A program made the translations under genes and the position numbers. Below are positions 1 through 13,194 of a stretch of DNA of 64,000 nt, piece by piece. The notes under the pieces are model-generated. The model saw only the letters and a program-made list of their open reading frames with translations. It searched no databases and was not told where the DNA came from. Position 1 is the stretch's first letter. Each line of letters starts with the position of its first letter. The DNA is from Metaphire vulgaris (Eukaryota > Annelida > Clitellata > Crassiclitellata > Megascolecidae): positions 10,645,745-10,709,744 of the forward strand of contig CM030868.1 in assembly GCA_018105865.1 (NCBI GenBank). The letters run 5' to 3'.

Positions 1-1198
1 TCATCCTCACCGAAACCTGGCACGTGGACACAGACAGTATCGCCACCAGAAGACTTAGAAGTATGGGCCTGAACGTAATCGAGGCCGCCCGAAAACTACC
101 GACGAGCACTAGATCAGACAGCGTTCGTTTCGTCAACTACGGCGGATTGGCGGTCATCTTCAAATCAGGCATCGTCGTTGTCAAGATCGACACAAAGCTG
201 AAACCGAGGTCGTTCGAGCACCTTTGCTGTCGTATCGGGAACGGCTATGCCATTGTTCTTTGCTATTTATCGACCAGGCTCGCAACGGATCTTATGAACA
301 GCTCTTTACCGAACTTTCAGCCCTACTGGAATCATTAGTTACTTTTAACTCTGCGTTACTGATTGCGAAGGACATTGGCATTCATCTCAAGCGCCCTACA
401 GACAAAGATAGACAAAAACTCGAGCAGCTCATATTCGTGCCTTCAATCTGTGGCACCTCGTTCAGGAATAGACTCACGACCATGGCGGCCATTTGTGGAC
501 GTCGTGACAACATCGGATGACAGTGCTCCGAACGATGCTGCCATCGTTTAGTCCGGGCTGTACCACGAACTGCTTCACTGGGGACGTTACCTGTTTCCTG
601 CCCAAGCCCTGTCTACTCAAATGTATTCCCGAAGATTTGGAAGCACTTCAGGCTGGACCAGTCTTAGCGATCCCATATAAAACCGTTCTGTAGTGAACGA
701 GTGGGGCCCCGCTCACTACGTGGGGATCGTAAGCATAAACTACTACATCTCATAGATATTCAAACTGTCCTGGTTCACGGAACGGCCACAGAGAAAGAGA
801 TAGAGAAAGAGATAGAGAGAGAGAGAGTGGTTCCTTAAGGTTGCTATAGATACTCCAGCTCCGTTCCCGACGACGCTACCATCCGCGTCTCTGGCGGAGG
901 GGGGCGAGTTACCACCGTCATGGAAATTCGCATCATCCTCCCGCATCCCATACGATCAGAACTGGACCAAACCGTTTCTGTTGAAGTTACTTGAGAATAT
1001 GATGAACAGGCAACTCATTGCGTACCTGATTCGGAACGGACTCACGATACCACTCGGCCTATCGGGAGGGCCATTCTACTGAAAAAGTCCCTGAGTATCT
1101 TCAACGACATCGTGGACGCGAAAGCCAACGGAGAACTGGCCATCCTCTGTCTTCTAGACCTCTCCGCTGCATTTGACACGGTTGACCACGCCATTTTC
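1..1198 (+). mobile_element. Degraded non-LTR retrotransposon (CR1/L2-like), endonuclease to start of RT
   Basis: Frames broken by shifts encode an APE-type endonuclease (GGLAVIFKSG, SFEHLCC, LLIAKDIGIHL in two frames between 24 and 520) and further on an RT segment [17 protein letters not shown] at about 1148-1198. The middle (560-960) is too decayed to read and includes a short GA-rich tract near 790-830. The RT breaks off at 1198, where foreign sequence begins. Confidence 0.8.
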
Positions 1199-1782
1199 AC
1201 TCGGCCGTAGCCAGCGGCTTCTATCCCCTCTTGCAGCCGGGCTCAATCCCCACAAAATTCTCCGTTTCAAATTACAAATTCCCCTGCTAATTTTCTCCCT
1301 TATAGACTTAGTATTATATTCAGATGTTTATTATTTGTGTTAGGCATAGCTATATATCATGTACCATTGATTACGTCACGGTCAGTGTTATTTTGAATCC
1401 AGCTCCGTTTTTGCACTTTTCTAGGGGCGAGATAATTTGTTGGCAAATTTTGGCATTTTTTACACATTTTAGGCTTTTTGAAATTTTTGCAAAATTTTCC
1501 CGCATTTTGGGCAATTTTGCTGGATTTTGGCAAATTTGCATTGTTTTGATATTTTTTGGCAAATTTTCCAATTTTTGCGTTTTTGCACATTAATACATTA
1601 AAAATTATTTTTTTCATTTCCTCATTGCGTACCTGACCTGGAACCAAATGACGCTCCTGTTTGAATCCATACCAGTCTCGGTTCAGTTCAGATTAGTAGC
1701 ATCATTTAGCTTATTAATAGTTTATATAACGGTGTTGAAAGCAAAATATTCCCCTCCTCCCACTTTTTTTTCGGGCACGCTC
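1199..1782. mobile_element. Possible insertion in the LINE, T-rich
   Basis: The LINE reading stops in CCACGCCATTTT (1187-1198), and the same 12 bases recur at about 1783-1794. This suggests a target duplication around a 584-bp insert with T-rich repeats of the type TTTTGGCAAATTTT. No coding potential or inverted ends are recognisable, and the LINE is not clearly readable after the second repeat. Confidence 0.35.
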
Positions 1783-1794
1783 GCCACGCCATTT

Positions 1795-2807
1795 TAGGGA
1801 TAGAAGCCCCTGGCCGTAGCCAGGGTTCTGGAATTGGGGAGGGGCACATCGCCATTTTCAGTCGGAATGCCCGTCAAGAAAAAAAGCACACCACGAAGGA
1901 GTTATCCCACCTTCGCATATTCTCTTCGATCAAGCCACATCCCCTCCCAATAACTCAACGGTCCTTTAGCCCAAAACACACGACCAGTCCGAGTCGGAAT
2001 ACAGGTCCGGTGGTTACGCCAATGACTGACCCCTAGTTCGTATGATTGCGCTAAACAAAGGAAGCTGTAATATTAACATACAAAACGTGTGTTCTTGGGT
2101 TTGACACGATGTTTAGACCGTTTTTAAAATGTCGAACGCAATTTATTTTGTCACACAAATTCAATGCATTCGAACAAATCGTCGAAAAACAACGCTATAA
2201 CTGAAATGTGACACTTTTAGGCGTTGCTTGCCGAAATAACAGCATCTGTATGAATCGAGTACTCAGTTTATCTCCGCAATTCTTCTGGGAATTTACTCTT
2301 GGAAAATTCACACGAATTAACGGAGACGACGGTCAGTAAAATTCCTTATAATTATATGCTTGCGATTGTTCTACATCGTCTTAGAAAGAATTTTCCTGTC
2401 TTCGATTTTGCCAGCATTTAGAGATGATTCAATATGACTGTAGAGGGTTAGATAATTCGGAATTATCTTCAATTAGTGAACTTATATACAGGAAAATGCA
2501 TTTTAAGGCAACAGGTGTGTAAGTAGTTGAGTCATGGAGGATAGGTAAAGGTTCGTCCACCCTGATTTCTAAGTTTGGGTTTCTCGATTTTGACTAGTGG
2601 TAATCTGCAAAACAAGCAAAGCATTTGTCAGTATGAAGGCGGACTTTGCATATACTGAACATCAAAATAATGTTTTCATGCATACAAGAACACGGCCTTA
2701 TGCTGTATTCACTCGTTCATGCACCAACCCTTATGCTTCCCGATATCCATTAGAAGGTTTGCCACTTGATGATTGCACAATGTTGTAATGGGAGGAGAAG
2801 TACCCTC
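1795..2807. other. Intergenic sequence without a recognisable gene
   Basis: AT-rich unique-looking sequence. The start (GGGATAGAAGCC, then GGCCGTAGCC) is an inverted match to 1205-1232. I see no supported exon; the 63-codon ORF at 2597 has no family resemblance. Confidence 0.5.
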
Positions 2808-3021
2808 AGTGGCTGCTCCGGAAATTGGCAAGTAGGGGATGGGGGGTTTGGGGTTGGGTGGCAACGTCTGAGCATGAGGCCAACTATTTTTACTTAATTC
2901 AGAACATAAAGGAAGAATGTCACCCCCAACGGGAACCGATGAGGGACAGGCATTCAAATAGCAGGCACCACTTGGCCACGTAGACTGTACCATCACATCG
3001 ACATTCAAAGTCACCTCTGTT

Positions 3022-3203
3022 CAGTGGCGGCTCCACAGGGGGCCCGGGGGAGCCCGTGCCCCCTATTGAGTGCCTGCCCCCAGTGGCCTCCCTGTTGGGA
3101 CCCTACACTTAATACTGCATACCTAACAACAAATGGTTGTCCCCCATGATTAGAAGTTTCCACCCCAACGGCCCTCAGTTGCCAAATCCTGGAGCCGCCA
3201 CTG
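3022..3203. mobile_element. hAT-type MITE, CAGTGGCGGCTCCA ends
   Basis: Inverted ends CAGTGGCGGCTCCA and TGGAGCCGCCACTG, flanked by a perfect 8-bp target duplication (CCTCTGTT at 3014-3021 and 3204-3211). The 182-bp interior is rich in G and C runs and non-coding. A partial relative lies at about 2808-2860. Confidence 0.92.
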
Positions 3204-3455
3204 CCTCTGTTTTCTGTAAAAGTGCATTGCAATTCATTATAATTATTTGCACCACCAATAAAAAATTTCAAGAACGATTCCTGCTGCTGCACCATCATTC
3301 TTAACTAACGATGTGATCTGTGCATGACTTTTAAAGAAATTATAGAAAATAGATGATGATTCTTCACAGTGGAGTACTTTTCAATCACATTTATTAAGCA
3401 GTTTACCACCAACCACTCTTGATCCATGTGGTTGATGCGCACTGGTTGTAACTTC

Positions 3456-4071
3456 ACGGTTTTCCGGTTGTAGGCTATACTTTTTACCTGGCAGTGTCCC
3501 AATACTGGAACATATTTACTCTTACTTATTTTTTTAAAAAACAGTGCACACTTGGATTAAAATATTCTTTACTACCTGAAATAAGCACGTGAATTACACT
3601 TAACTTACACATTAACGGCACACAGTTAAACTTTTTAACGTTGGCCACGTTGACAATGTTTCTACATAAGAACATGACTTTCTGAAATAAATTTTGCCAC
3701 ATTTAGGCCTACTGTTATGAGATAAAAATGAGAATAGGCCTATATTTTCTTATTATCGCCATATACTATCGTTACTTCTGCTTTGCTAAAATTATAATAG
3801 AAGTTGTTCATAAAAATTTCAAATGAAACATATTGTTACCCTATAATTCCAAAAAATGGTAAATTTTGAGTAGAAGTTACATATTAATAATATTAACAAC
3901 ACAATGAGATATCTGCAATATATCATGAGCAATAATTCACGTGCTTATTTCAGGTAGTAAAGAATATTTTAATCCAAGTGTGCACTGTTTTAAAAAAATA
4001 AGTAAGAGTAGATATGTTCCAGTATTGGGACACTGCCAGGTAAAAAGTATAGCCTACAACCGGAAAATCTG
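3456..4071. repeat. Long inverted repeat with arms of about 140 bp
   Basis: The sequence from TTTTCCGGTTGTAGG (from about 3459) to ATAAGCACGTGAATTA (about 3597) is repeated almost perfectly in reverse complement at about 3935-4068. A unique AT-rich spacer of roughly 335 bp lies between. I could not define a target duplication. It may be a long-TIR MITE or a recent inverted duplication. Confidence 0.8.
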
Positions 4072-4399
4072 TGTGAAATGTCAACTTATAATTCTACAGT
4101 AAAGTAGCAATAATCATAACGATGACGATTCTACAATTTAAATTGATAGAATTTGTGGACATAAAATTTACAAAACGTATCAGAACCAAACGAGGAAGCC
4201 TGAGTACATGTAAACTATGGCTAAATCACTGCGATTGGGAAATCAGTTTTTGTGAAGCTTAAGGTCATAAAACCCCAATATATCGCAGCATGTATGCCTT
4301 GGTTAGATTAGGCTAAAAAGTCGATTTCTTTAGCGCAAAAACATGTACGGAGAGCCAAAGGCTAAAGCGCTTTACACTAATACGAGGTCTCGAAGAAAT

Positions 4400-5026
4400 A
4401 AGTTTTAAGTTTCCTTGCGAACGAATCAAGATTGCGAACGAATCAAGATTGGACACTCTAGTCACGTGGCCAGGTAATGCGTTCCAAAGAATAGGGTTTC
4501 CGCACTTGAACGACCTCTCGCCGAATTTTACCGTTCGAGACGGAGGAGGAGGAATGACCAGTCTGACGTCTCGACCAGTATTTAATCTAGGCCGTTTCCG
4601 GGAATCGCCCTTTTCCCCCTGGAAATTTCAAATTCCCCCGGAAATTTTGGAATACTGCATGGACTAACAGCGGCCCCTAGCAGAATTCCTCCCCGGCTTT
4701 GTCAGTTTTCCCCTCGGCTTTTTGAGTTTCCCCTCGGAGTCCAAGAGTCTAGATTAAACACTGGTCTCGACTGGACCTTTGCAGACGCCTGTCGGTAGAT
4801 GATGGTCTCAGGACCAAAGACGCCAGGTAGTCCGGGACAGCTGGATCGTGCAGAGCTCGGAACGTGAGGGTACACCTCTTGTAGGCAATACGCTCCGGGA
4901 TGCGAAGTCAATGTAGCTTCTCTTTCAGAAAAGGAGAGATGCGCTCTCCTCTTCGAACTCCGAAGATCATCCGGGTAGAGGCATTAAGAACCATCTGCAG
5001 CCGACTAAGCTGGTAGTCCGGCAGGG
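4400..5026 (-). mobile_element. LINE fragment, 3' part of RT (continues at 6299-6450)
   Basis: On the minus strand it encodes DYQLSRLQMVLNASTRMIF and GERISPFLKEKLH, the conserved segment after the RT thumb in CR1/L2-like elements. The upstream half (VDYCNSILWGLP) lies at 6299-6445, split off by the insertion at 5027-6298. A MITE at 4576-4763 also interrupts it. Confidence 0.8.
4576..4763. mobile_element. hAT-type MITE, CAGTRTTTAATCTAG ends
   Basis: Ends CAGTATTTAATCTAG and CTAGATTAAACACTG, with a perfect 8-bp duplication GTCTCGAC (4568-4575 and 4764-4771). The 188-bp interior has repeated CCCC-TTT-GG blocks and does not code. Confidence 0.92.
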
Positions 5027-6298
5027 CAGAGTTGTCCATGGGTTGGGTTAACCCATGGGTTGGGTTGGGTTGGATTGGGTTGGATTGGGTTGGGTTTGGG
5101 TCGAGCTTTTTAAAAAATGATGGGTTGGGTTGGGTTAGGTTTCGTAAATCTGCACCAGTTATTCTGTTAACCACGTTATATATAGGTTTTCTGTTTTCTG
5201 CGTTGACAAAGTATTAGATTCTTGTATTATGTCATATAAAATGGCGCCATATACGTTAGCCTACATTCCATCGTAGGCAGTGCATTCAGAAGTCTGTAAA
5301 CAGTGGACAATAGCTGTTCAGATAGATGAAATCATGTGAACGGCTGTTGTTGACTTGTTTTAACGCATTCCTTTTATAAACCGACCACGGCCAGTTGACA
5401 ATAGCAGGGCTGGATTAACCATTTCCCATACTAAGCACGTGCTTAGGGCTCCATGAGGGAAGAGGCACAACGGTTTTACCTAATTTACGTTTCTCAGTCA
5501 AATATTTTGCGATCTAGTTTAATAAATGTATTAATCAGTCGACTTTGTTCTGATCGAAATTCCATCAGAACAACTATGCAAAGACAGGTTGAATGCCTTA
5601 TCTCTACTATATAATTATAGATTTTCTTCATGATATTTGTCCTTGCTTTCTTCCTTTTAGAGCTGTGTGTGTCTGTCTGTGTGCCTCTGTGTGTCTGTGT
5701 GTGTGTTCTCAGTAACTGTAATTGTGTTCCATCCAGTCTTATAACAGTGAACTATTCTTCTTGTCTGTAAAAACTGAATCAAGATTTGAATCGATGCCCA
5801 GCAGCCAGTAGCCAAGAGGGGGGGGTTACCCTGGCTACCGACGAAAATTTTGTTAATGTGCTCTATTTTTAACTTTCTGACGCGGTTTGGGGTCAAACCC
5901 CATGGCTTTCCGACGCAACGTGCTTCTTTGACCAGTCTATGTTTTGGAATACTATGGAAGTTGTTTCGAATACATACATACATACATTGAATTAAATGCA
6001 TCACATCACGGCGACGCTGGCATTAATAAATCATTGTTTCTCAATTGGACCTTAATGATGAATTCCTGTTTGTTGCAATAACAACTCGAAATAAGCAAAT
6101 AACTATTTATGTGCTTGAATGTGCGTATGTTTTTAAAATTGCGATTGTACTTTCACGTTTTTGTATGGATGGGTTGGGTTGGGTTTGGGTCAGAAAACAT
6201 GAATTTTGTTTGGGTTCTCTTCTCTTTCAGGTTGGGTTGGAAATTTGGTGGGTTTCGGTTGGGTTTGAGTTGACAAAACCACCGCATGGACAACTCTG
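5027..6298. mobile_element. GGTTGGG-type MITE copy carrying a large internal insertion
   Basis: Ends CAGAGTTGTCCATGGG and GCATGGACAACTCTG, duplication CGGCAGGG/CGGCAGGC (7 of 8) at 5019-5026 and 6299-6306. Both terminal parts contain GGTTGGGTT runs like the short copies at 54134 and 54574. The middle (about 5150-6160) is unrelated sequence. It holds the start of a CAGGGCTGGATTAA-type repeat at about 5405 and a TGTG-rich microsatellite at 5670-5706. The insertion splits a LINE RT frame. Confidence 0.75.
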
Positions 6299-6389
6299 CG
6301 GCAGGCCCCAGAGAATACTGTTACAATAGTCGACCCATGTAGATGGGTTGTTAATAATACAGTATATATGTTTATTGTATTTATTCAAG

Positions 6390-7335
6390 TCAGAATAAAA
6401 GGGAAAGAGGGAAACTGGATCAAAATACAGAAAGGAACAAGGCAAGGTTGCGGTTTATTACCAGAATTCTTCAACGCTTATGGAGAGGAAATCATGAAAA
6501 AATAGAGAACATGGAAGGAATCATAATTGGAGGGCAGAACATTAACAACCTGAGATTCGCGGAGGACGCCGCATTAATGGCGTACACACAAAGGAAGCTA
6601 CAGGAATTATTGGACGAAGTAGTTAAGAAAGGCGAAAGAAAGGGACTAAAAATAAATACAAAGAAAACATACTGCATGGTGAACTCCAAACAAAACGATA
6701 TACCAAGATGCCAACTATACATAAATGGACAACTAATAGAGCAAGTAAATGACTTCAAATATCTAGGAAGCTGGATATCCAGCAATGGGAAATGTTAAAA
6801 GGATATAATAACAAGGATTGCCATGGCAAAATCAGCATTTGTGGAATTAAAACACATCTTAACAAATAAGAGAATATCAATGGAAACAAGGAAAAGGGTC
6901 TTGGAAACTTATGTATGGTCGGTATTGCTATACGGCGCAGAAACGTGGTCAATTTCCAAACAGATGAAGAAAAAATAGAGGCAGTGGAAATGTGGTTTTT
7001 AAGGAGAATGATGAAGATTTCTTGGACAGAGAAAATATCAAACCAGGACATTTTGGAAAATGCAAATTCAAGAAGGAAATTGTTAAAGACTATAAATAAA
7101 GGACAATTAGAATTCTTCGGACATATAATGAGAAAAAAGGCCTGGGAAACTTAGTCACAACAGGTAAAGTGATGGGGAAAAGAGCAAGAGGGAGACAAAG
7201 ATTGACGTTCATCGAAAACCTGCTATGCGACGTGAAAGACAAAATATCAGAAGTAGAACTGCTACAAGCGACATACGACAGAGAGGAGTGGAAGTCCATG
7301 GTCGCCAACGTTGTAAAACAGGGCACCTAAAGAAG
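6390..7335 (+). mobile_element. Non-LTR retrotransposon fragment, RT 3' half and C-terminal domain
   Basis: Encodes KGTRQGCGLLPEFFNAYGEE, an RFAEDAALMA version of the RT F-A-D-D box, then KYLGSWISS, VLLYGAETWS, RRKLLKTINKGQLEFFGHI and WKSMVANV. A stop near 6796 and a frameshift near 7150 make it inactive. It is the same family as 26862 and is related to 46863, 49640 and 58985. The asparagine-free FAEDA box shows loss of a catalytic aspartate. Confidence 0.88.
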
Positions 7336-7816
7336 ACGAATCAAGTAAAGTTCTATTAGAAAATCTTAGCCGGAAGCTAATTAGCCCACTGCGCATGCAC
7401 CATCTGGTTAATAAACCACATCAGTAAGTAAGTACATAATAACGTGGAAGAGGATCTCATAACAATATGTATACATACATGCATGCATGTTTTCATACAT
7501 ACATACATATATAGCTAATTGATGTTAATGCATCTGTTAATTCGAGTTCCACGGCCTTGTCAAATATTTTTGATAGCTAACTTCTGCATAATGCAAGATT
7601 ATTTTATTAAATATGCTTATACTGTATACTGTATATTGTGCCACGATCCAGTACATGTTGCAATACTTATATGGGTGACTGTTCCGTGAACGAATCGTGG
7701 TGACGACTACTGCACTTGGCTGTTCATCGCTTGGCGGTAAATAAATGGTTTGCAGATTGAAGCTACAGAGGTAGACACAGCTCTGGAGAAAGCAATGATA
7801 AACTAATCTAGGTTAA
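7336..7816. other. Non-coding stretch with short CATA repeats
   Basis: Contains ACATACAT-type microsatellites near 7465-7510 and no supported exon. It leads into gene 1's first visible exon. Confidence 0.5.
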
Positions 7817-8006
7817 TTGTATAAGGACTATAAGCCACCTGTGTTGCTCTCTGCCTTTGACACCGGAGATCAACGCTGGACCAAACGCTCGGGTCCCAGT
7901 TTGAGGAGGCCTTTGTCTTTTATATATCATAATGATTTAAATCACTATTCTTCTCTAATGTACATATTAAAATTGTTAACAATATACCGCTGTATATCCG
8001 TTTCAG

Positions 8007-8164
8007 AAGTCTTAATTTTGGCTTACGATCAGAAAGGAAAGCTGAATTTGACAGGTGTAGTTTCGACGACTACAGTGTACTTGATAGCTCCTGCAGAGTT
8101 CAGTGTCCAACTGAAAATGAATCTGAAAAGTGATCTAACAGAATGCAAAGAAGAATATCTTGAA
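8007..8164 (+). CDS. Gene 1 exon: beta-rich extracellular segment, possibly first half of a CUB-like domain
   Basis: The exon follows a good acceptor (ATATCCGTTTCAG) in phase 1 and ends at a weak donor (GAA|gtagga) in phase 0. It encodes about 52 residues with alternating hydrophobics and a segment reading ECKEEYLE, which recalls the CUB pattern C-x-Y-D-Y-L-E. The next exon starts in phase 0, so the two join in frame. The domain call is inference from pattern only; it could be part of a MAM-like jelly roll instead. Confidence 0.5.
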
Positions 8165-9719
8165 GTAGGAAAACTGATTTAAAAATAATGATCTTTATGA
8201 CGTCTCATGTCTTTTCTAATAGACTACTGAACATATTATATTTTCCATCTTCAAATGAACCTGTGCAGACTTCGAAAATCGATCGATTTCAAGCAAAAGC
8301 TCTAAAATAAGACCACACAACCAGTGGCGTAGCGTGCACTCCTGCAAAAAACCGCCCCAATTTCACTCTTATTACACCTGGCAGCGAAAAAGGTCGTCGC
8401 CGCTAAGTTTGCCGCCCCTTATAAATTTTACCGCCCTTTCGGCAAAACTCCTCGACAACCTGACAAGCAAAAAAGGTCGCTTCCAAAATTTGCCGACATC
8501 ATGTGTGCCGCCCATGGCTAAAGCCATAGTAGCCATTGGGACGCTACGCCTCTGCGCACAGCACCAAATGAAATTGTCTGTGCACACTCGAAGAAAAGAC
8601 GCATTCCAAAATGCCTCTGCTTACAAACCTTCGCACTAAAAGAAAGCTGCTTGCCAACTCTCAAATTCATCATCCAAACACAAAAGTGCAATAGTTCGCA
8701 ATTCTCAGGAACAATAATAGAATTTTGCATCTTGTCCACTGTGATTGCCTGTTTTCAAGGATCTGGAACTCAACTCATTGTCACCATCCTCGAACACCAA
8801 ATTTCTATTGACTTTTATGTTTGGAATCATTACCCATATGTTTCTCTGGTTTGCGAGCCTTAGGTTGTCTTTCGTTTACTTTACCTAAATTTTCGTATTA
8901 TATTCTGTTCATTGAGTGGTGTAGGCGCTGATTTACAGACTGATATATGTGCACCTGCATTAGCGTTACAGAAAACGATGATCGGCTTTATATTGAATTT
9001 GGCTAAGAAAATGATGAACTCTAAGGATCAGTAGGGGTTCTTCTGTGCAGATATCAGCTTATGCGTCTGACCTCGGGCACGGTTCGACAGTGAGCACGGT
9101 TTTTCTTAAGTCGTTTTGGAACGGAATACAACAGAACTACGATTCCAATCAGTCTCTACAAATGGTTATATCGCCGTCAGCTATTCGCTGCATTGACGAA
9201 ATAGAGTACAAAGTAAACGCAACCAGAACTAAAGGTTGGCAAATAGCAGTTCATTTATGGTGTATGACTGATATTTTAATGAATGCCATCATGAGTCTTA
9301 TAGATTGATTAGTTTGCATAATTATCACTTCGTTTGTCTATCTGCAGTGTAAGGGTATTTGTAGGCTATTCATTAAAGAGACGCGCTGCGTTTTAAAAGC
9401 TGCCTTCTGGTTTATCAAACTTTTTTTACAATGAACCTCCACTCAAGGCTCTGTGTTTGTCTATTCGGACGATTTCGATTTTTCTTGCCTAAATTTGTGC
9501 GTACTAATAAATAGAAAATTTATCTATTAGTTTTAAGTTCTGACTAAAACCCATAAGTTAGCCATAGACACTATAGATACACAAGCTACACATATGTACA
9601 AATATAATTCGTGTAACATGAATATAAATATCTTATTAGTAGACATGTCTTTTGTTGTTTTAATATAGGCCTCTGCATACAAATTACAATTATTATTATT
9701 GTTATTATTATTATTATTA

Positions 9720-9756
<37 letters not shown>

Positions 9757-12700
9757 GACTGTTATAATAATAAATAATTAATAGTAATTAATAATTATTA
9801 TTAATGATAATATAGTAATATCTAGAGGTGTACAATAGTAGCATATACTAATATAAATAGAGACCACGTGCACTTGGGACAGAACGGCTGACGCAAGCCT
9901 TACTTCTTCCGTCTCTGTATTCTCTGTACCCACGATAGCAGAGGTCACGGCGTGCGTCAGGTCGTCTCCTAGTAAGCAGTGCTCGTCAGACCCCTTGCCA
10001 ATATGGCTTCTCAAGAGTGCCATCGACACGCTGGCTCCGTTCCTGATGACCCTGCTGACTACCTCTCTGGAGAGTGGCGAGTTTCCATGCACTGTCGTGG
10101 AAATGCGCCGTTACTCGCCCGAACCTCAAGCGACCATGCAGACCATGGAGTCAGAAGACGGAAGACGGAAGCCGCCAAGTACCGACCGGTCGCCAACCTT
10201 GCATTCCTGCCCAAGCTGCTGAAGAGGTGGTTGAACAGGTTAACAGACAGCTCGTCTTGTACCTGGTCCGGAATGGCCTCATGCCGAAGCACTAATTAAC
10301 CTGCCGGGAGGGCCATTCCACTGAAACGGCTCTCCTGACGACCTTCAATTATATCGTCGACGCCATAGCTGATGGAGTCCTGGCCCTGCTTTGTCTCATC
10401 GATCTCTCCGCGGCGTTCGACACCGTCGACCACTGCATCCTTGTGCGTCGTCTTGAGCTTTCCTACTGGATCAAAGTCGAGTCCTGTCTTGGTTGCCTGG
10501 CTATCTTGCGCTTGCGGAGAGATCGCTGGCTATCAGCCGAGAGGGCTCAATGACTACATTATCGCGACCCGTCCGCTGTGGGACGCCTCAGGTATCGGCA
10601 CTCCGTCGGCTACTGTACGTGCTCTATGTAGCGGACGTCGGAAGAATCGCGAACTCGTTCGGCCTTGTTACACACGCATACGCGGATGACGCGCAGATTT
10701 ACATGTATACTCCTCATGTTCACTCTAGAGATGGATGAACTGCGGATGCGCTTCCAAGACTGCATACAGGAGATTATGCGCTGGACGGCGGTCAATCGTC
10801 TAGCTCTCAATCCAGGCAAGACGGAGCTTCTGTAGTTCAACACCTTTAAAAGGAATCGTCTGATTAATTACTCGCACTCCGTTCTTGATTGGTGATGCTG
10901 TTGCCGTCCCAACCACGGAAGCGCGTCTCCTTGGAGTCCTCCTTGATGCCTCATTGATCTTCACTGGTCATCTTAGCAATGTTACCTGGGTGTTCTATAT
11001 CCAGCACCGTAATATCAGGGAGATACGTCGCTACTTATCGACAGGGGCTGCGGTTCATCTCGTCCGTTACTTCATCCTATCGCGACTGGGTTACTCCAAC
11101 AGCATCCTCCTTGGCATACCTGAGGGCCAGCTGAGTCGGTTGCAATAAGTCTTGAACGCCTCCGCGCGCATGATCTTTGGGGCAGGTGGCATGACCCAGG
11201 CCCGCCGAGAGAAATTTCGGGCCTTTGCGGAGAATGGCCGGCGGGCTCTTGACAAGTCTTACAATTTGCTGACTTTTATGCTTGTCACTCTTTTCTAAAG
11301 AAGAAGAAGACGGCGACGTTCGGAGAGAGATCCATGTCGCGTGGCAACCCTCTCGTGTGGAACTCCCTGACTCGGTGACCAAGATCACCTCCGCTGAGTC
11401 TTTCGCCAGCAATCTTAAGACGCATTTTTCTAGTATTTCGTATGATTTAAATGTAGAGCGCCCTTGACTTTGGACTTCGCTCTGCTACTGCGCTGTATAA
11501 ATTGTCGTGAATAGACAGATAGACAATGATACTCCTGGATCATTTGACGCGGGATCATTTGACGCGGGGTCATTGGCCTAGGAGCAATTGACACCAAAAT
11601 CCGCCAGATGAAAACTAACTAGAGAAGCAATTAGAATTTTGATTGCAATTACTTCATAAAAAGTAATTTATTACAGAAAATCGTTAGTTTAAGTGAAAAG
11701 TAATAAGTTACAGTAATATGTTACTTCAAAAATAATAGGCTACAAGGGGCCGTTAAAAAATTACATTGTATTTCTGATAGAATTGACGAATAACTAGAAT
11801 TACATTAATCAAAACGTCCAAACAAAATCCCACTTGCCAAAAGCATTTTCTGCACTGAATTCAAATATTTATTTCTATTGTGGGAATAACGCATCCCAGC
11901 GCCCGTGTAGGCAAGTATTTTGCATGGGAAGTAGGCCCCTATAGCTACCAGTGCCTACAGTTAGCTAAACAGGTCAAAGTTTGAAAACCTTCCAAGTCGG
12001 CGTTATTGCACCTACAAATTAGTTGACTTTGCCTTTGGATTTGGTTCTTTTGCCGCTATGATTCGAATCATCATCAGGTGCGCCATCGGCTGGTGCATCT
12101 CTGCACTATGAAGAGACACCATAGAATTTGATTGCTATATAGACTAATCATGAAGTGATTGATGGCGCCATCTATGGTGGCGCCTATCTATGTCTGCCTG
12201 CACATATTGTGTGTGCCTCGTTTCGCCGTCGTTTCTGGGCATTTGCGGACGCTCTGTCCGTGAATTTTGCGCCGGACATTAGGACTGATTCTCGTTCGTC
12301 GGTGTGCTGAGGAGTTTTAGTCGCCCTCTTCTGTTTCGCGTCGTTCTGGAAGTATCCAGTCGGTCTCACCGCTGCGGGCTGGACGCCGCCATGTTGGCTA
12401 TTGTTGTAGCGCTAGGCGGCGGTGATCGACTACGTTCTGGACGTCGCTGGAGTCTCCATCTACGTGAAGACTGCGTTCCGCCCTTCAGTTTCCGACGTGT
12501 CTCGTTCCGTCGTCTACCTTTCACGTCGGTCTGGAAGTTCAAGTCGGTCGCTTCCCGTCGAGTGTGCGCCAATGTCAGTCATTATTTAGTGGCTGCCGCG
12601 TGAAAATTCAGCGGATTTCCGGTTGACTGTCGTTCTGGACGTCGTCGGATTTTCCATCTTCGTCGGTTTTGCCGATTTCGACGACGGGACTATCTTCTTG

Positions 12701-13007
12701 CGGAAGACTGCTTCTTTAGGAACTCACCGATGGTTACATCTGCGTGGATAACTTCTACTACGAACACGCGGACTCTTACATCATCTTCCGTTCCTCGTTG
12801 GCATGTCAATGGGGCTACAAGTTTCTGCGAACGACCGCTTCAAAAGGACTCTGCACTGGACTTCTTCACGGCAGCAAAGTTCTTTCCATCAGCACAGTGG
12901 ATTTTAACATCGCCACCTTTTGACCTTCATTGACATGTCTACGTTGTCAAAGAGCCTTTGATTTTGGATTTTAAACCATGCGTACAGCACTATATAAATT
13001 GTCCTGG

Positions 13008-13096
<89 letters not shown>

Positions 13097-13163
13097 AATC
13101 AATATCGAGGTGTAACTATAATTTATTTGAGGGTTGCTTATTTTCTATTTAGGATATTCACTC

Positions 13164-13194
<31 letters not shown>

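Noticed and set aside
2808..2880. Complete MITE starting CAGTGGCTGCTCC
   Set aside because: Only one end can be recognised; no matching second end or target duplication.
5405..5470. hAT-type MITE starting CAGGGCTGGATTAA
   Set aside because: No opposite end found; likely truncated, so it is mentioned only inside the 5027-6298 entry.
12304..12603. Arg/Ser-rich ORF in the GC-richer block
   Set aside because: No domain, open frames on both strands, and a LINE tail downstream; better read as retroelement sequence.
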